A stretch of DNA of 16,176 bases from Actinomycetes bacterium (GCA_023450335.1 JAEXHA010000168.1:1-16176), one strand, 5' to 3'. Shown: positions 1 through 8,911, numbered from the stretch's first letter. The notes: generated from the letters alone by a model not told the origin. Numbers and translations: made by a program.

Positions 1-2
1 CC

Positions 3-1604
3 CCCGAGGTGTTCGTGCTGTGGGCTTCGCAGACCGGGACCGCGGAGGGCATCGCCGCCACGGTGGCCGCGGCTCTGGACGGTCGGGGAGTCGCGACGCG
101 TGTGGCCAGCATGGGGGAGGTGCGACCGGGGGAGTTGGCCGGCATGCGCGACGTCCTCGTGATCACCTCGACCTTCGGCGACGGCGACGCCCCCGACAAC
201 GGCGCCGACTTCTGGCGTGAGCTGGCCGCTGAGCAGGCTCCGGCGCTGCCCGGCCTGCGGTACGCGGTGCTGGCACTGGGCGACTCGAGCTACGACAGAT
301 TCTGCGGGCACGGACGCCGCCTCCACGAGCGTCTCGCCGCGCTGGGTGCGACACCGCTGCTGCCGCGCACGGACTGCGAGCCCGACGCCGGCGAAGCCGC
401 CGCCGTGTGGCTCGACGCCGCGATGGCGGTGCTGCTGGATGGGCGCGTGGACCCCACCCCTGCATCGACGGCCCCCACGGCGGCGACCCGCCTGTTCACC
501 CGGGAGAACCCGGTCCGCGCCCGACGCACCGTCAACAGACGGCTGGGGGCGCCCACCTCGGCCAAGGAGGTCCGACAGATCGGGTTCGATCTGTCCGGCT
601 CCGGAGCGACATACCACGCCGGTGACACCCTCGGTGTGCACACCGACAATCCGGCCGCGCTGGTGGCCGAGTGGCTCACGGCGACCGGTGTCTCACCGGG
701 AACCGTCGTCGAACTCGGCGGACACGAGCGCGCGATGGGCGACGCCCTGCGGCGCAGCCTGGATGTCACCAAGATCACCCGGCCGCTGTTGGAGTTCCTC
801 GCCGAGCGCTCTTCCGACACGACGTTGACGACGCTGCTGCGACGGGAGAACGCGGTGCGGCTCGACCAGTATCTGTGGAGCCAGCAGGCGGTCGACCTCG
901 TCCGGGCGTTCCCGGTGTCAGCGAGCGCACAGGAGTGGGCGCAGCTGCTCCCGGCGCTGCAGCCCCGCCGATACTCAATCTCATCCAGCCCCAAGACCGA
1001 CCCCGACGAAGTGCAGCTCACCGTCTCGGCGGTGCGCTTCAGGACCGAGCACGGGCGCGCACGCGGGGGTGTCGGCTCGACCTATCTCGCCGACCGGGCG
1101 GAGGAGGCGTCGCTGTTCCTGCAGCCGTCACCGCACTTCCGCCCGCCTGCCGACCCCACCGCCGCGATGATCATGATCGGCCCGGGGACCGGGATCGCAC
1201 CGTTCCGCGCCTTCCTGCACGATCGTCGCGCCGACGGGCACACCGGCCGCAACTGGCTGTTCTTCGGAGCGCAGCATGCGGCGACGGACTTCTACTACGG
1301 CGATGAACTGCGCGCCGCGCACGAAGATCGGCTTCTCACGCGCCTGGACCTCGCATTCTCCCGCGACCAGCGGCAGAAGGTCTACGTCCAGCACCGGATG
1401 AGGGAGCACGGCGCGCGCCTGTGGGCGTGGCTGCAGGACGGCGCGTCGCTGTTCGTCTGCGGCGATGCCCGCCGCATGGCGCGTGATGTCGACGATGCAC
1501 TGGTGGAGATCATCACGCGGCATGGTGCCATGTCCGAAGATGACGCCCTCGCGTACCGGCAGCAGCTGATCACCGAGAAGCGGTACGCCCGCGATGTGTA
1601 CTGA
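3..1604 (+). CDS. Diflavin (FMN/FAD/NADPH) reductase module, CysJ-like, 5' end outside window; probably the C-terminal part of an assimilatory nitrate reductase/sulfite reductase flavoprotein
   Basis: This protein passes electrons from NADPH through FAD to FMN and on to a partner reductase. The reading frame is open to the left edge, so the start is missing; the GTG at 9 falls inside the first flavodoxin strand and is not a credible start. The domains in order are: flavodoxin with the FMN loop SQTGTAEG (about 27-50), TSTFGDGDAP (about 168-200) and ALGDSSYD (about 270-297); a CysJ-type FAD-binding domain with RRYSISSSP (about 966-992); and an NADP-binding domain with GPGTGIAPFRAF (about 1179-1215), CGDARRM near 1458, and the C-terminal YARDVY typical of CysJ. 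From established knowledge, actinobacteria often fuse such a module to a molybdopterin nitrate reductase. The nirBD genes nearby make that fusion likely here, but the catalytic part lies outside the window. The alternative is a stand-alone sulfite reductase flavoprotein. Confidence 0.93.
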   Translation, partial: PEVFVLWASQTGTAEGIAATVAAALDGRGVATRVASMGEVRPGELAGMRDVLVITSTFGDGDAPDNGADFWRELAAEQAPALPGLRYAVLALGDSSYDRFCGHGRRLHERLAALGATPLLPRTDCEPDAGEAAAVWLDAAMAVLLDGRVDPTPASTAPTAATRLFTRENPVRARRTVNRRLGAPTSAKEVRQIGFDLSGSGATYHAGDTLGVHTDNPAALVAEWLTATGVSPGTVVELGGHERAMGDALRRSLDVTKITRPLLEFLAERSSDTTLTTLLRRENAVRLDQYLWSQQAVDLVRAFPVSASAQEWAQLLPALQPRRYSISSSPKTDPDEVQLTVSAVRFRTEHGRARGGVGSTYLADRAEEASLFLQPSPHFRPPADPTAAMIMIGPGTGIAPFRAFLHDRRADGHTGRNWLFFGAQHAATDFYYGDELRAAHEDRLLTRLDLAFSRDQRQKVYVQHRMREHGARLWAWLQDGASLFVCGDARRMARDVDDALVEIITRHGAMSEDDALAYRQQLITEKRYARDVY

Positions 1605-1701
1605 CCACGGGCCGCTCCGACCCGGTGGCGGACCACCCTCGCGCGCCGCGAAGATTCCGCCGGAGGGCCCGCCCGCACAGGTGCGGAACCCGGTCCCCGC
1701 T

Positions 1702-1707
1702 TAGAAT
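1702..1707 (+). promoter_or_regulatory. -10 box of a probable leaderless trmD promoter
   Basis: TAGAAT matches the actinobacterial TANNNT -10 element and lies exactly 7 nt before the trmD ATG, which places the expected transcription start on or next to the A of the start codon. No Shine-Dalgarno sequence is visible between box and start, and no clear -35 is present. It is inferred, not shown, that the mRNA is leaderless. Confidence 0.6.
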
Positions 1708-1714
1708 CGAGCCC

Positions 1715-2404
1715 ATGCGCGTCGACATCCTCACGATCTTCCCCGGCTTCTTCGACGTGCTCGACATCTCGCTGATCGGCAAGGCGCGAGGCAGCGGTCT
1801 GCTCGACATCCGCGCCCACGATCTGCGTGAGTGGACCCACGATCGTCACCGGACCGTCGACGACACCCCGTACGGCGGCGGGGCGGGCATGGTGATGAAG
1901 CCCGAGCCGTGGGGGGAGGCGCTGGACGACCTGCTCACAGATCCCGCCGAGCTGATCGTGCCGTCACCGGCCGGTGAGCTGTTCACACAGTCCCTCGCGC
2001 GCGAACTGGCGCAGCGCAGCCACCTCGTGTTCGCCTGCGGGCGCTACGAGGGCATCGACCAGCGCGTCATCGACCATTACGCGCGGACGCACCGCGTGCG
2101 ACTGGTGAGCCTCGGCGACTACGTCCTCAACGGGGGCGAGGTGGCCGCCATGGCGATGATCGAGGCGGTCGCGCGACTCATCCCCGGCGTCGTCGGCAAC
2201 CCCGCCAGCCTCGTCGAGGAGTCGCACGAGGACGGCCTGCTCGAATACCCCAGTTACACCAAGCCCGCCACCTGGCGCGGCGAAGAGGTGCCGGCGGTGC
2301 TGCTCAGCGGCAACCACGGGGCCATCGCGCAATGGCGCCGCGAGCGCAGTCTGGAGCGCACCCGCCGCGTCCGCCCCGACCTGCTGCCGGCAGACGAGCT
2401 CTGA
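1715..2404 (+). CDS. trmD: tRNA (guanine-N1)-methyltransferase TrmD
   Basis: TrmD methylates G37 next to the anticodon of certain tRNAs using S-adenosylmethionine, which prevents +1 frameshifting. The 229-residue length is normal. It begins with the family's MRVDILTIFPGFF and has the TPYGGGAGMVM segment (51-61). The trefoil-knot SAM site is FACGRYEGID (106-115) plus SLGDYVLNGGE (132-142), and EDGLLEYPSYTKP (172-184) contains the catalytic aspartate position D173. The ATG at 1715 was chosen because upstream in-frame codons have no homology and the -10 box lies just before it. Normally trmD follows rimM; here a flavoprotein gene ends 110 bp upstream and nirD converges on it with 8 bp between the two stop codons. 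Confidence 0.97.
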   Translation: MRVDILTIFPGFFDVLDISLIGKARGSGLLDIRAHDLREWTHDRHRTVDDTPYGGGAGMVMKPEPWGEALDDLLTDPAELIVPSPAGELFTQSLARELAQRSHLVFACGRYEGIDQRVIDHYARTHRVRLVSLGDYVLNGGEVAAMAMIEAVARLIPGVVGNPASLVEESHEDGLLEYPSYTKPATWRGEEVPAVLLSGNHGAIAQWRRERSLERTRRVRPDLLPADEL

Positions 2405-2412
2405 GGCCGCGC

Positions 2413-2780
2413 TCACGACCAGCGCACCAGCACCACACCGTCGCGCACGGCGGCCGGCCACACCCGCAGCGGCCGGGCATCCTTGCTCTGTGTCTCCACG
2501 CAGGCCCCGGTGCGCAGATCGAACACCTGCTTGTACATCGGTGAAGCGACGGTCGGTGCGCCCTGCCGCGTGCCCACGATGCCCCGCGAGATGACGTGCG
2601 CATCACTGTAAGGGTCGAGGTTCTGCACGGCGTGCACGCGTCCGTCCGGCAGCAGGAAGAGGGCCAGCTGCACGCCGCAGACCAGCGCCGCTCGTCCGCG
2701 CTCGATCTCCAAGGCCGTCAGGTCGCACACCGGCATCCATTCGTTCGCACCGGTCACCGACGGTGTCTGATCCACGAGGG

Positions 2781-2784
<4 letters not shown>
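2413..2784 (-). CDS. nirD: Nitrite reductase (NADH) small subunit NirD
   Basis: This is the small subunit of the cytoplasmic siroheme nitrite reductase, 123 residues, which works with NirB to reduce nitrite to ammonium. It has the Rieske-like fold sequence of the family: WMPVCDLTALE near residues 16-26, the AALVCGVQLALFLLPDGRVHA-type core, NLDPYSDAHVISRGI (55-69) and SPMYKQVFDLRTG (81-93). The cysteine/histidine iron-sulfur ligands of true Rieske proteins are absent at the equivalent loops, as is usual in NirD. Its ATG overlaps the nirB stop codon (ATGA), so translation is probably coupled. The same reading frame stays open far back into nirB, but that is only a high-GC shadow. Confidence 0.95.
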
Positions 2785-5354
<2,570 letters not shown>

Positions 5355-5371
5355 CGTCGCCTCCCTCTCGC

Positions 5372-5385
5372 TGAACGTGTGTTCA
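5372..5385. promoter_or_regulatory. Perfect inverted repeat TGAAC-N4-GTTCA, candidate operator of nirBD
   Basis: The 14-bp site TGAACGTGTGTTCA has perfect 5-bp arms and a 4-bp centre. It lies between the candidate -10 box and the ribosome site of nirB, where a bound repressor would block transcription. Its core GAAC-N4-GTTC is the same as the LexA/DinR SOS box core of Gram-positive bacteria, but the flanking bases differ from the mycobacterial form. Which protein binds is unknown. Confidence 0.5.
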
Positions 5386-5390
5386 CGCTA
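5385..5390 (-). promoter_or_regulatory. Candidate -10 box of the nirBD promoter
   Basis: Read on the minus strand the hexamer is TAGCGT, a TANNNT match, 30 nt before the nirB GTG. Transcription would start near 5378, inside the GAAC-N4-GTTC palindrome. No recognisable -35 is found, which would fit an activator-dependent promoter. Confidence 0.4.
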
Positions 5391-5444
5391 TGGAGACGGT
5401 GTTTCCCCGCGGCCACCGCCACGGTTACGCACAGCGAACGTTTC

Positions 5445-5474
5445 CCTCACAGGGGTGGGGGAGCGACTGTGAGG
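5445..5474. repeat. 8-bp perfect inverted repeat just after the map stop codon
   Basis: The arms CCTCACAG (5445-5452) and CTGTGAGG (5467-5474) are separated by 14 nt and begin one base beyond the map stop codon. On the map transcript this would form a hairpin with a C-rich loop but no U-tract, so it may protect the 3' end or aid termination. Alternatively it is a protein site about 90-120 bp upstream of nirB. Confidence 0.45.
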
Positions 5475-5475
5475 A

Positions 5476-6258
5476 TCAGTCGACGCCCAGGAACGAACGG
5501 TCGGTGAGCACGACGGGACCGGCCGCGGTGACGGCGATCGTGTGCTCGGAGTGCGCGCCCCGCGACCCGTCGACGCTGCGCAGAGTCCACCCGTCGGGAT
5601 CGGTGACCAGTTCGTCGGTGGTCTGCAGGAACCATGGCTCCAGTGCGAGCACGAGTCCGGCTCGCAGCGGGTAACCGCGGCCGGCCTTGCCGTTGTTGGG
5701 TACGTGCGGGTCGCCGTGCATGACGCGACCGACGCCGTGACCGCCGAAGTCGGTGTTGATCGAGTAGTTCTCACCGTGCGCGACGGCCGCGATCGCCGCG
5801 GAGATGTCGCCGATGCGGCCGCCGGGCTGTGCAGCGGCGATCGCCGCCTCCAAGGCGCGCTGGGTCGTGTCGACGACGCGCAGGTCTTCATCGCGGGGCG
5901 TGCCGACGATGAAGGAGATCGCCGAGTCGGCGACCCAGCCGTCGACGGCCACGGCGAAATCGAGAGAGACGAGGTCGCCGTCACGCAGCGCGTAGTCGTG
6001 GGGCAGTCCGTGCAGCACGGCGTCGTTGATCGAGGTGCAGATCACCTTGCCGAAGGGGCTCGCTCCGAACGACGGGTGATAGTCGATGTAGCAGGAGTCG
6101 GCGCCGGCCTTGCGGATCATCTCGTGCGCGCGCCGGTCGATGGCCAGCAGGTTGGTGCCCACCGTCGTCTCGTCCCGGAGGGTCGCCAGGACTTCGGCCA
6201 CGAAGCGTCCGGCGGGGCGCATCGCCTCGATCTCGGCGGGTGTGCGCAGCTCGATCAT
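5476..6258 (-). CDS. map: Type I methionine aminopeptidase
   Basis: Map removes the initiator methionine from nascent proteins in the cytoplasm, using a two-metal centre. The protein is 260 residues, normal for type I. The metal ligands are all visible: D100 (VSLDFAV), D111 (WVADSA), H174 (GGHGVGR), E207 (LALEPW) and E238 (AHSEHT), with substrate-side H83 in NDAVLHGLP. The start is the ATG at 6258, preceded on the minus strand by AAAGGA with 5 nt spacing; the longer upstream frame lacks homology. A -10-like CAGAAT lies at 6281-6286 on the minus strand. It is divergent from the membrane protein gene, with a 52-bp gap. In many bacteria map sits in a ribosomal operon; here it is monocistronic or continues weakly toward nirBD. 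Confidence 0.97.
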   Translation of the reverse strand: MIELRTPAEIEAMRPAGRFVAEVLATLRDETTVGTNLLAIDRRAHEMIRKAGADSCYIDYHPSFGASPFGKVICTSINDAVLHGLPHDYALRDGDLVSLDFAVAVDGWVADSAISFIVGTPRDEDLRVVDTTQRALEAAIAAAQPGGRIGDISAAIAAVAHGENYSINTDFGGHGVGRVMHGDPHVPNNGKAGRGYPLRAGLVLALEPWFLQTTDELVTDPDGWTLRSVDGSRGAHSEHTIAVTAAGPVVLTDRSFLGVD

Positions 6259-6280
6259 GCAGATCCTTTCCTCAGCTTCC

Positions 6281-6310
6281 ATTCTGCCGGATGAGCGTAC
6301 GATCGAACGC
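6281..6310. promoter_or_regulatory. Overlapping divergent promoters for map and the membrane protein gene
   Basis: On the minus strand CAGAAT (6281-6286) is placed to start the map mRNA near 6274. On the plus strand TACGAT (6298-6303) is 7 nt before the ATG at 6311, the same leaderless spacing as in trmD. A 16-bp near-perfect palindrome (6295-6310, centred on CGATCG, 7 of 8 base pairs matching) covers the rightward -10 box and touches the start codon. Confidence 0.5.
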
Positions 6311-6805
6311 ATGAGGCTGCGACGCGCATTCTTCCGATGGCTGATTCCCGCGGCCTTCGTGCTGCCGCTGTGGCTGCTGGTCGGGTGGATCATCTTCAGT
6401 GCGAGCGGCTGGGCGCTGCTGTGGCTGCTGGTGATCGCGATGCCGTCGGTGCTGGTGGGCCAGCTCGTCCTGACGCTGCTGGTGCGCGCGCGGGGCACGG
6501 TTCGGGCCACGCGCGAGGTCTCCTGGTGGGACGTTGCCGGTTTCGGAGTCTGGCACCTGCTGACCATCGGTGTCGGCTGCTACCCCGAGGCCGCGTTCTG
6601 GCCGCTGCTGATCGGCGCGATCCTCGTCTTCATCGCGCTGTTCTGGCTCTCCCTGTGGCAGCTGCTGCGCGAAGCCAAGCCGTCTGCGCTGCTGCGCACG
6701 CGGTCGGGCGCGTCGTACCTCGCCCCGCCGCAGGCGACCGCGCCCGACGCCGACGGGCCCGACGTGTTCATCGTGACCGAGAAGACCACGCCCGGCACGC
6801 GTTGA
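6311..6805 (+). CDS. Four-helix integral membrane protein of unknown function
   Basis: I do not recognise a function for this 164-residue protein. It has four hydrophobic helices at about 9-30, 35-58, 74-91 and 95-118, with a short Arg-rich N-terminus (RLRR) and an arginine-rich loop between helices 2 and 3 (about 59-68). The C-terminal tail of about 45 residues is hydrophilic, rich in Pro, Ala and Asp. By the positive-inside rule both ends should face the cytoplasm. Two WW/WH-containing segments (SWWDVAG and VWHLL) stand out. The start follows the TACGAT box by 7 nt and has no ribosome-binding site, so the mRNA is probably leaderless. It sits between map and rplS; rplS has its own promoter 17 bp after this stop codon. 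Confidence 0.85.
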   Translation: MRLRRAFFRWLIPAAFVLPLWLLVGWIIFSASGWALLWLLVIAMPSVLVGQLVLTLLVRARGTVRATREVSWWDVAGFGVWHLLTIGVGCYPEAAFWPLLIGAILVFIALFWLSLWQLLREAKPSALLRTRSGASYLAPPQATAPDADGPDVFIVTEKTTPGTR

Positions 6806-6821
6806 CGCGGCGCGACGCGGT

Positions 6822-6850
6822 TTGGCGACCGGTCGCGTCCATGGCAGAAT
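6822..6850 (+). promoter_or_regulatory. rplS promoter with palindromic spacer
   Basis: The -35 box TTGGCG (6822-6827) and -10 box CAGAAT (6845-6850) are 17 bp apart, the ideal spacing, giving a start near 6857. A perfect 12-bp palindrome, GCGACCGGTCGC (6825-6836), overlaps the -35 box and runs into the spacer. The string GGCAGAATGG around this -10 box is nearly repeated (GCAGAATGG) at the map promoter on the other strand. Confidence 0.65.
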
Positions 6851-6856
6851 GGTTGT

Positions 6857-6978
6857 TTGTGCCCGGACAGGCTCTGCCTCAGGGGAGCACGGCGCCGCGA
6901 GACGGCCGCCGCGGGCGCACAGACCTTTTTCTCTTTTGACCCGCAGCCGACCTGTGGCGGTTGCAGGAAGTGACGATC
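6857..6978 (+). promoter_or_regulatory. rplS 5' leader with hairpin plus U-tract and possible short uORF
   Basis: The predicted leader is about 120 nt long. It contains a GC-rich hairpin (arms 6892-6899 and 6910-6918, one bulged base, 10-nt loop) followed 7 nt later by a T-rich stretch (6926-6937), which resembles an attenuator. A GTG at 6859, exactly where the transcript should begin, opens a 26-codon frame ending with TGA at 6937-6939, inside the T-rich stretch. Feedback by ribosomal protein L19 or leader translation is possible but unproven. Confidence 0.4.
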
Positions 6979-7326
6979 ATGCAGATCCTCGACATCGTCG
7001 ACGCAGCATCACTGCGCAGCGACATTCCCGACTTCGCCCCCGGCGACACCGTCAAGGTGCACGTCAACATCACCGAAGGAAGCCGCTCCCGCATCCAGGT
7101 GTTCCAGGGCATCGTCCTGGGCCGCTCGGGCGACGGCGTGCGCGAGACCTTCACGGTCCGCAAGATCAGCTTCCAGGTCGGCGTTGAGCGCACCTTCCCG
7201 GTTCACAGCCCGGTCATCGACCGCATCGAGGTCGTCACCCGCGGTGACGTGCGTCGCGCCAAGCTCTACTACCTGCGTGAGCTGCGTGGCAAGAAGGCCA
7301 AGATCAAGGAGAAGCGCGCCAACTGA
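6979..7326 (+). CDS. rplS: 50S ribosomal protein L19
   Basis: L19 lies at the interface of the two ribosomal subunits. The 115-residue protein matches the family along its whole length: an acidic/hydrophobic start, PGDTVKVHVNITEG (27-40), the RIQVFQGIVLGRSG segment (44-57), TFTVRKIS, FPVHSPVIDRIEV, and the basic tail KLYYLRELRGKKAKIKEKR. The ATG at 6979 has AGGAAG 8 nt upstream; the TTG six codons earlier is less likely. It is a single-gene unit with its own promoter, long leader and terminator, rather than part of a trmD operon as in many bacteria. Confidence 0.98.
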   Translation: MQILDIVDAASLRSDIPDFAPGDTVKVHVNITEGSRSRIQVFQGIVLGRSGDGVRETFTVRKISFQVGVERTFPVHSPVIDRIEVVTRGDVRRAKLYYLRELRGKKAKIKEKRAN

Positions 7327-7344
7327 CGCACGCGCTGTCTCAGC

Positions 7345-7377
7345 AATGCCCCGGAGCCTCGTGCTCCGGGGCATTTT
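7345..7377 (+). terminator. Intrinsic terminator of rplS
   Basis: A 13-bp perfect stem (7345-7357 with 7363-7375; core GCCCCGGAGC) closes a 5-nt loop and ends in TTTT, 18 nt after the rplS stop codon. It should separate rplS from lepB. Confidence 0.9.
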
Positions 7378-7397
7378 CGTTCGCCCGCACCGGAGCG

Positions 7398-7414
7398 GCG
7401 CGGCCCGGCCGCGC
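7398..7414. repeat. 17-bp perfect palindrome upstream of lepB
   Basis: GCGCGGCC-C-GGCCGCGC is perfectly symmetric around one central base and lies in the 104-bp gap between the rplS terminator and lepB. It could be an operator for lepB-rnhB or chance in GC-rich DNA. I could not identify a convincing -10 box for lepB in this gap. Confidence 0.35.
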
Positions 7415-7481
7415 GGGGGAAATGTGCGACCCTTGAAGGCGGGCCGCGACAGGTGCGGCGCCGCGGTGGTGAAGGACGGGC

Positions 7482-8234
7482 ATGACATCGGAACAGACGG
7501 CAGCCGCCGACGCCGGCGAACCGAGCGGGCAGCGGCAGGGCAGCCGGTTCTGGTCATTGGTCCGCGACGTCCTGGTGATCGTCCTGATCGCCGTGCTGGT
7601 GTCCTTCCTGGTCAAGACGTTCCTGGTGCGTTCCTTCTTCATCCCTTCGGGATCGATGGAGGACACCCTGCAGATCGACGACCGCATCCTCGTCGATGAA
7701 CTCACCCCGCGCTTCGGTGCGTACGAGCGCGGTGACGTGATCGTGTTCCGCGACCCGGGCGGCTGGCTGCCGACGACAGTCGCGCCTCCGCGTGCCCCCG
7801 TCGTGGAAGCGCTCGACTGGGTGCTGGCGCTGGTGGGCATTTCGGCCCCCGACAGCAAGGACCATCTGATCAAGCGCATCGTCGGCGTTCCCGGTGACCA
7901 CGTCGTGTGCTGCAACGCGATCGGGCAGATCACCGTCAACGACGTGCCGATCGACGAGACGGCGTATCTCAAGCTCGCCGCCGGGCAGTCGGCGCCGACC
8001 GAGGCGCCGTTCGACGTCGTCGTACCGGACGGTTCGCTGTGGGTGCTGGGCGACAACCGCGACAACTCGCGGGATTCGCGTGCGCACACCGATCAGCCCT
8101 CGAAGGGCTTCGTGCCCATCGACAATGTCGTGGGACGCGCCTTCCTCATCACCTGGCCGTTGAACCGTTTCGGCCTGATCGACTTCCACCACGAGGTGTT
8201 CGCGGGCGTGCCGGCGGCATCGGGAACGCCATGA
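7482..8234 (+). CDS. lepB: Type I signal peptidase
   Basis: LepB cleaves signal peptides from exported proteins on the outer face of the membrane. It has 250 residues: a hydrophilic cytoplasmic N-terminus (1-28), one membrane helix (about 29-47), then the catalytic domain. The nucleophile is S58 in PSGSMEDTL and the general base is K131 in IKRIVGVPGD. The later family boxes GDVIVFRDP (84-92) and LGDNRDNSRDSR (189-200) are also present. The single N-terminal anchor is the Gram-positive arrangement. The ATG is preceded by GAAGGA with 5 nt spacing. Its stop overlaps the rnhB start (ATGA), so both genes form an operon. The M23 protein near the right end of the window is one likely substrate. Confidence 0.97.
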   Translation: MTSEQTAAADAGEPSGQRQGSRFWSLVRDVLVIVLIAVLVSFLVKTFLVRSFFIPSGSMEDTLQIDDRILVDELTPRFGAYERGDVIVFRDPGGWLPTTVAPPRAPVVEALDWVLALVGISAPDSKDHLIKRIVGVPGDHVVCCNAIGQITVNDVPIDETAYLKLAAGQSAPTEAPFDVVVPDGSLWVLGDNRDNSRDSRAHTDQPSKGFVPIDNVVGRAFLITWPLNRFGLIDFHHEVFAGVPAASGTP

Positions 8235-8905
8235 CCGTCCCGGTTCCCCGGTTCACGCTCGAACGTCGTCTGCTGCGCGAGCACTCGGTGGTCATCGCGT
8301 GCGACGAGGTCGGGCGCGGCGCGCTGGCGGGACCGGTCGCCGTCGGAGCGACCGTGGTCGACACGCGGCTGTCGCGCTCGCGCGTCCCGGCCGGCCTCCG
8401 GGACTCGAAGCTCGTCGCGGAGGCGCGCCGACCCGAGCTGGCAGCACGGGTCTCCGGCTGGGTGTCCGCTGCGGCGATCGGCTGGGCCAGCGCCGCCGAG
8501 ATCGACGACGTCGGCATCATCCGGGCGCTGGGCCTGGCTGCGCTGCGGGCCATCGACGAGTTGTCCGCGGCTATCGATCTGACCGGCGCCGTGGTGGTCC
8601 TCGACGGAAACCACGACTACATCACGCCCGCCGGCGGCGTTCTGCCGGTGCGGCCGGTCATCAAGGCCGACCGAGACTGCGCGGGCGCGGCCGCGGCATC
8701 CATTCTCGCCAAAGTCGCGCGCGACGAGGTGATGGTCACCATGCACGACGAAGCGCCCGTCTACTGCTGGGATCGCAACAAGGGGTACGCGAGTCTGGCT
8801 CATCGCGACGCGATACGCACCCACGGGCTCAGTGCGCACCACCGCGCATCGTGGGCGATCGACCCCGCGGCGAGCGTTGCCGAGCGGGCCGTCCTCGGCC
8901 GCTGA
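8231..8905 (+). CDS. rnhB: Ribonuclease HII
   Basis: RNase HII nicks RNA in RNA-DNA hybrids and starts removal of ribonucleotides misincorporated in DNA. The protein has 224 residues, full length. The four acidic metal ligands are visible: D25 and E26 in the CDEVGRGALAGP motif, D125 in VVLDGNHD and D147 in IKADRD; the family signature AAAASILAKVARD follows (153-165). The ATG at 8231 overlaps the lepB stop codon by 4 nt, which fixes the start and implies translational coupling. The gene order lepB-rnhB-DUF2469 is conserved in actinobacteria. Confidence 0.97.
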   Translation: MTVPVPRFTLERRLLREHSVVIACDEVGRGALAGPVAVGATVVDTRLSRSRVPAGLRDSKLVAEARRPELAARVSGWVSAAAIGWASAAEIDDVGIIRALGLAALRAIDELSAAIDLTGAVVVLDGNHDYITPAGGVLPVRPVIKADRDCAGAAAASILAKVARDEVMVTMHDEAPVYCWDRNKGYASLAHRDAIRTHGLSAHHRASWAIDPAASVAERAVLGR

Positions 8906-8911
8906 CGGCCC

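Noticed and set aside
1605..1701. Hairpins GGTGG/CCACC (1624-1637) and TTCCGC/GCGGAA (1655-1688) as a terminator for the flavoprotein gene
   Set aside because: The stems are 5-6 bp, one has a 22-nt loop, and neither is followed by a T-tract; they are no better than chance.
5391..5446. GAAAC and GTAAC words upstream of nirB suggesting a GlnR box
   Set aside because: Distances between the words (16 and 23 bp start to start on the minus strand) do not fit the 11-bp periodicity of the GlnR consensus.
6841..6939. A 32-codon gene starting at the ATG at 6841
   Set aside because: This ATG lies inside the rplS promoter next to the -10 box, so it would not be transcribed from that promoter; only the GTG at 6859 remains as a speculative uORF.
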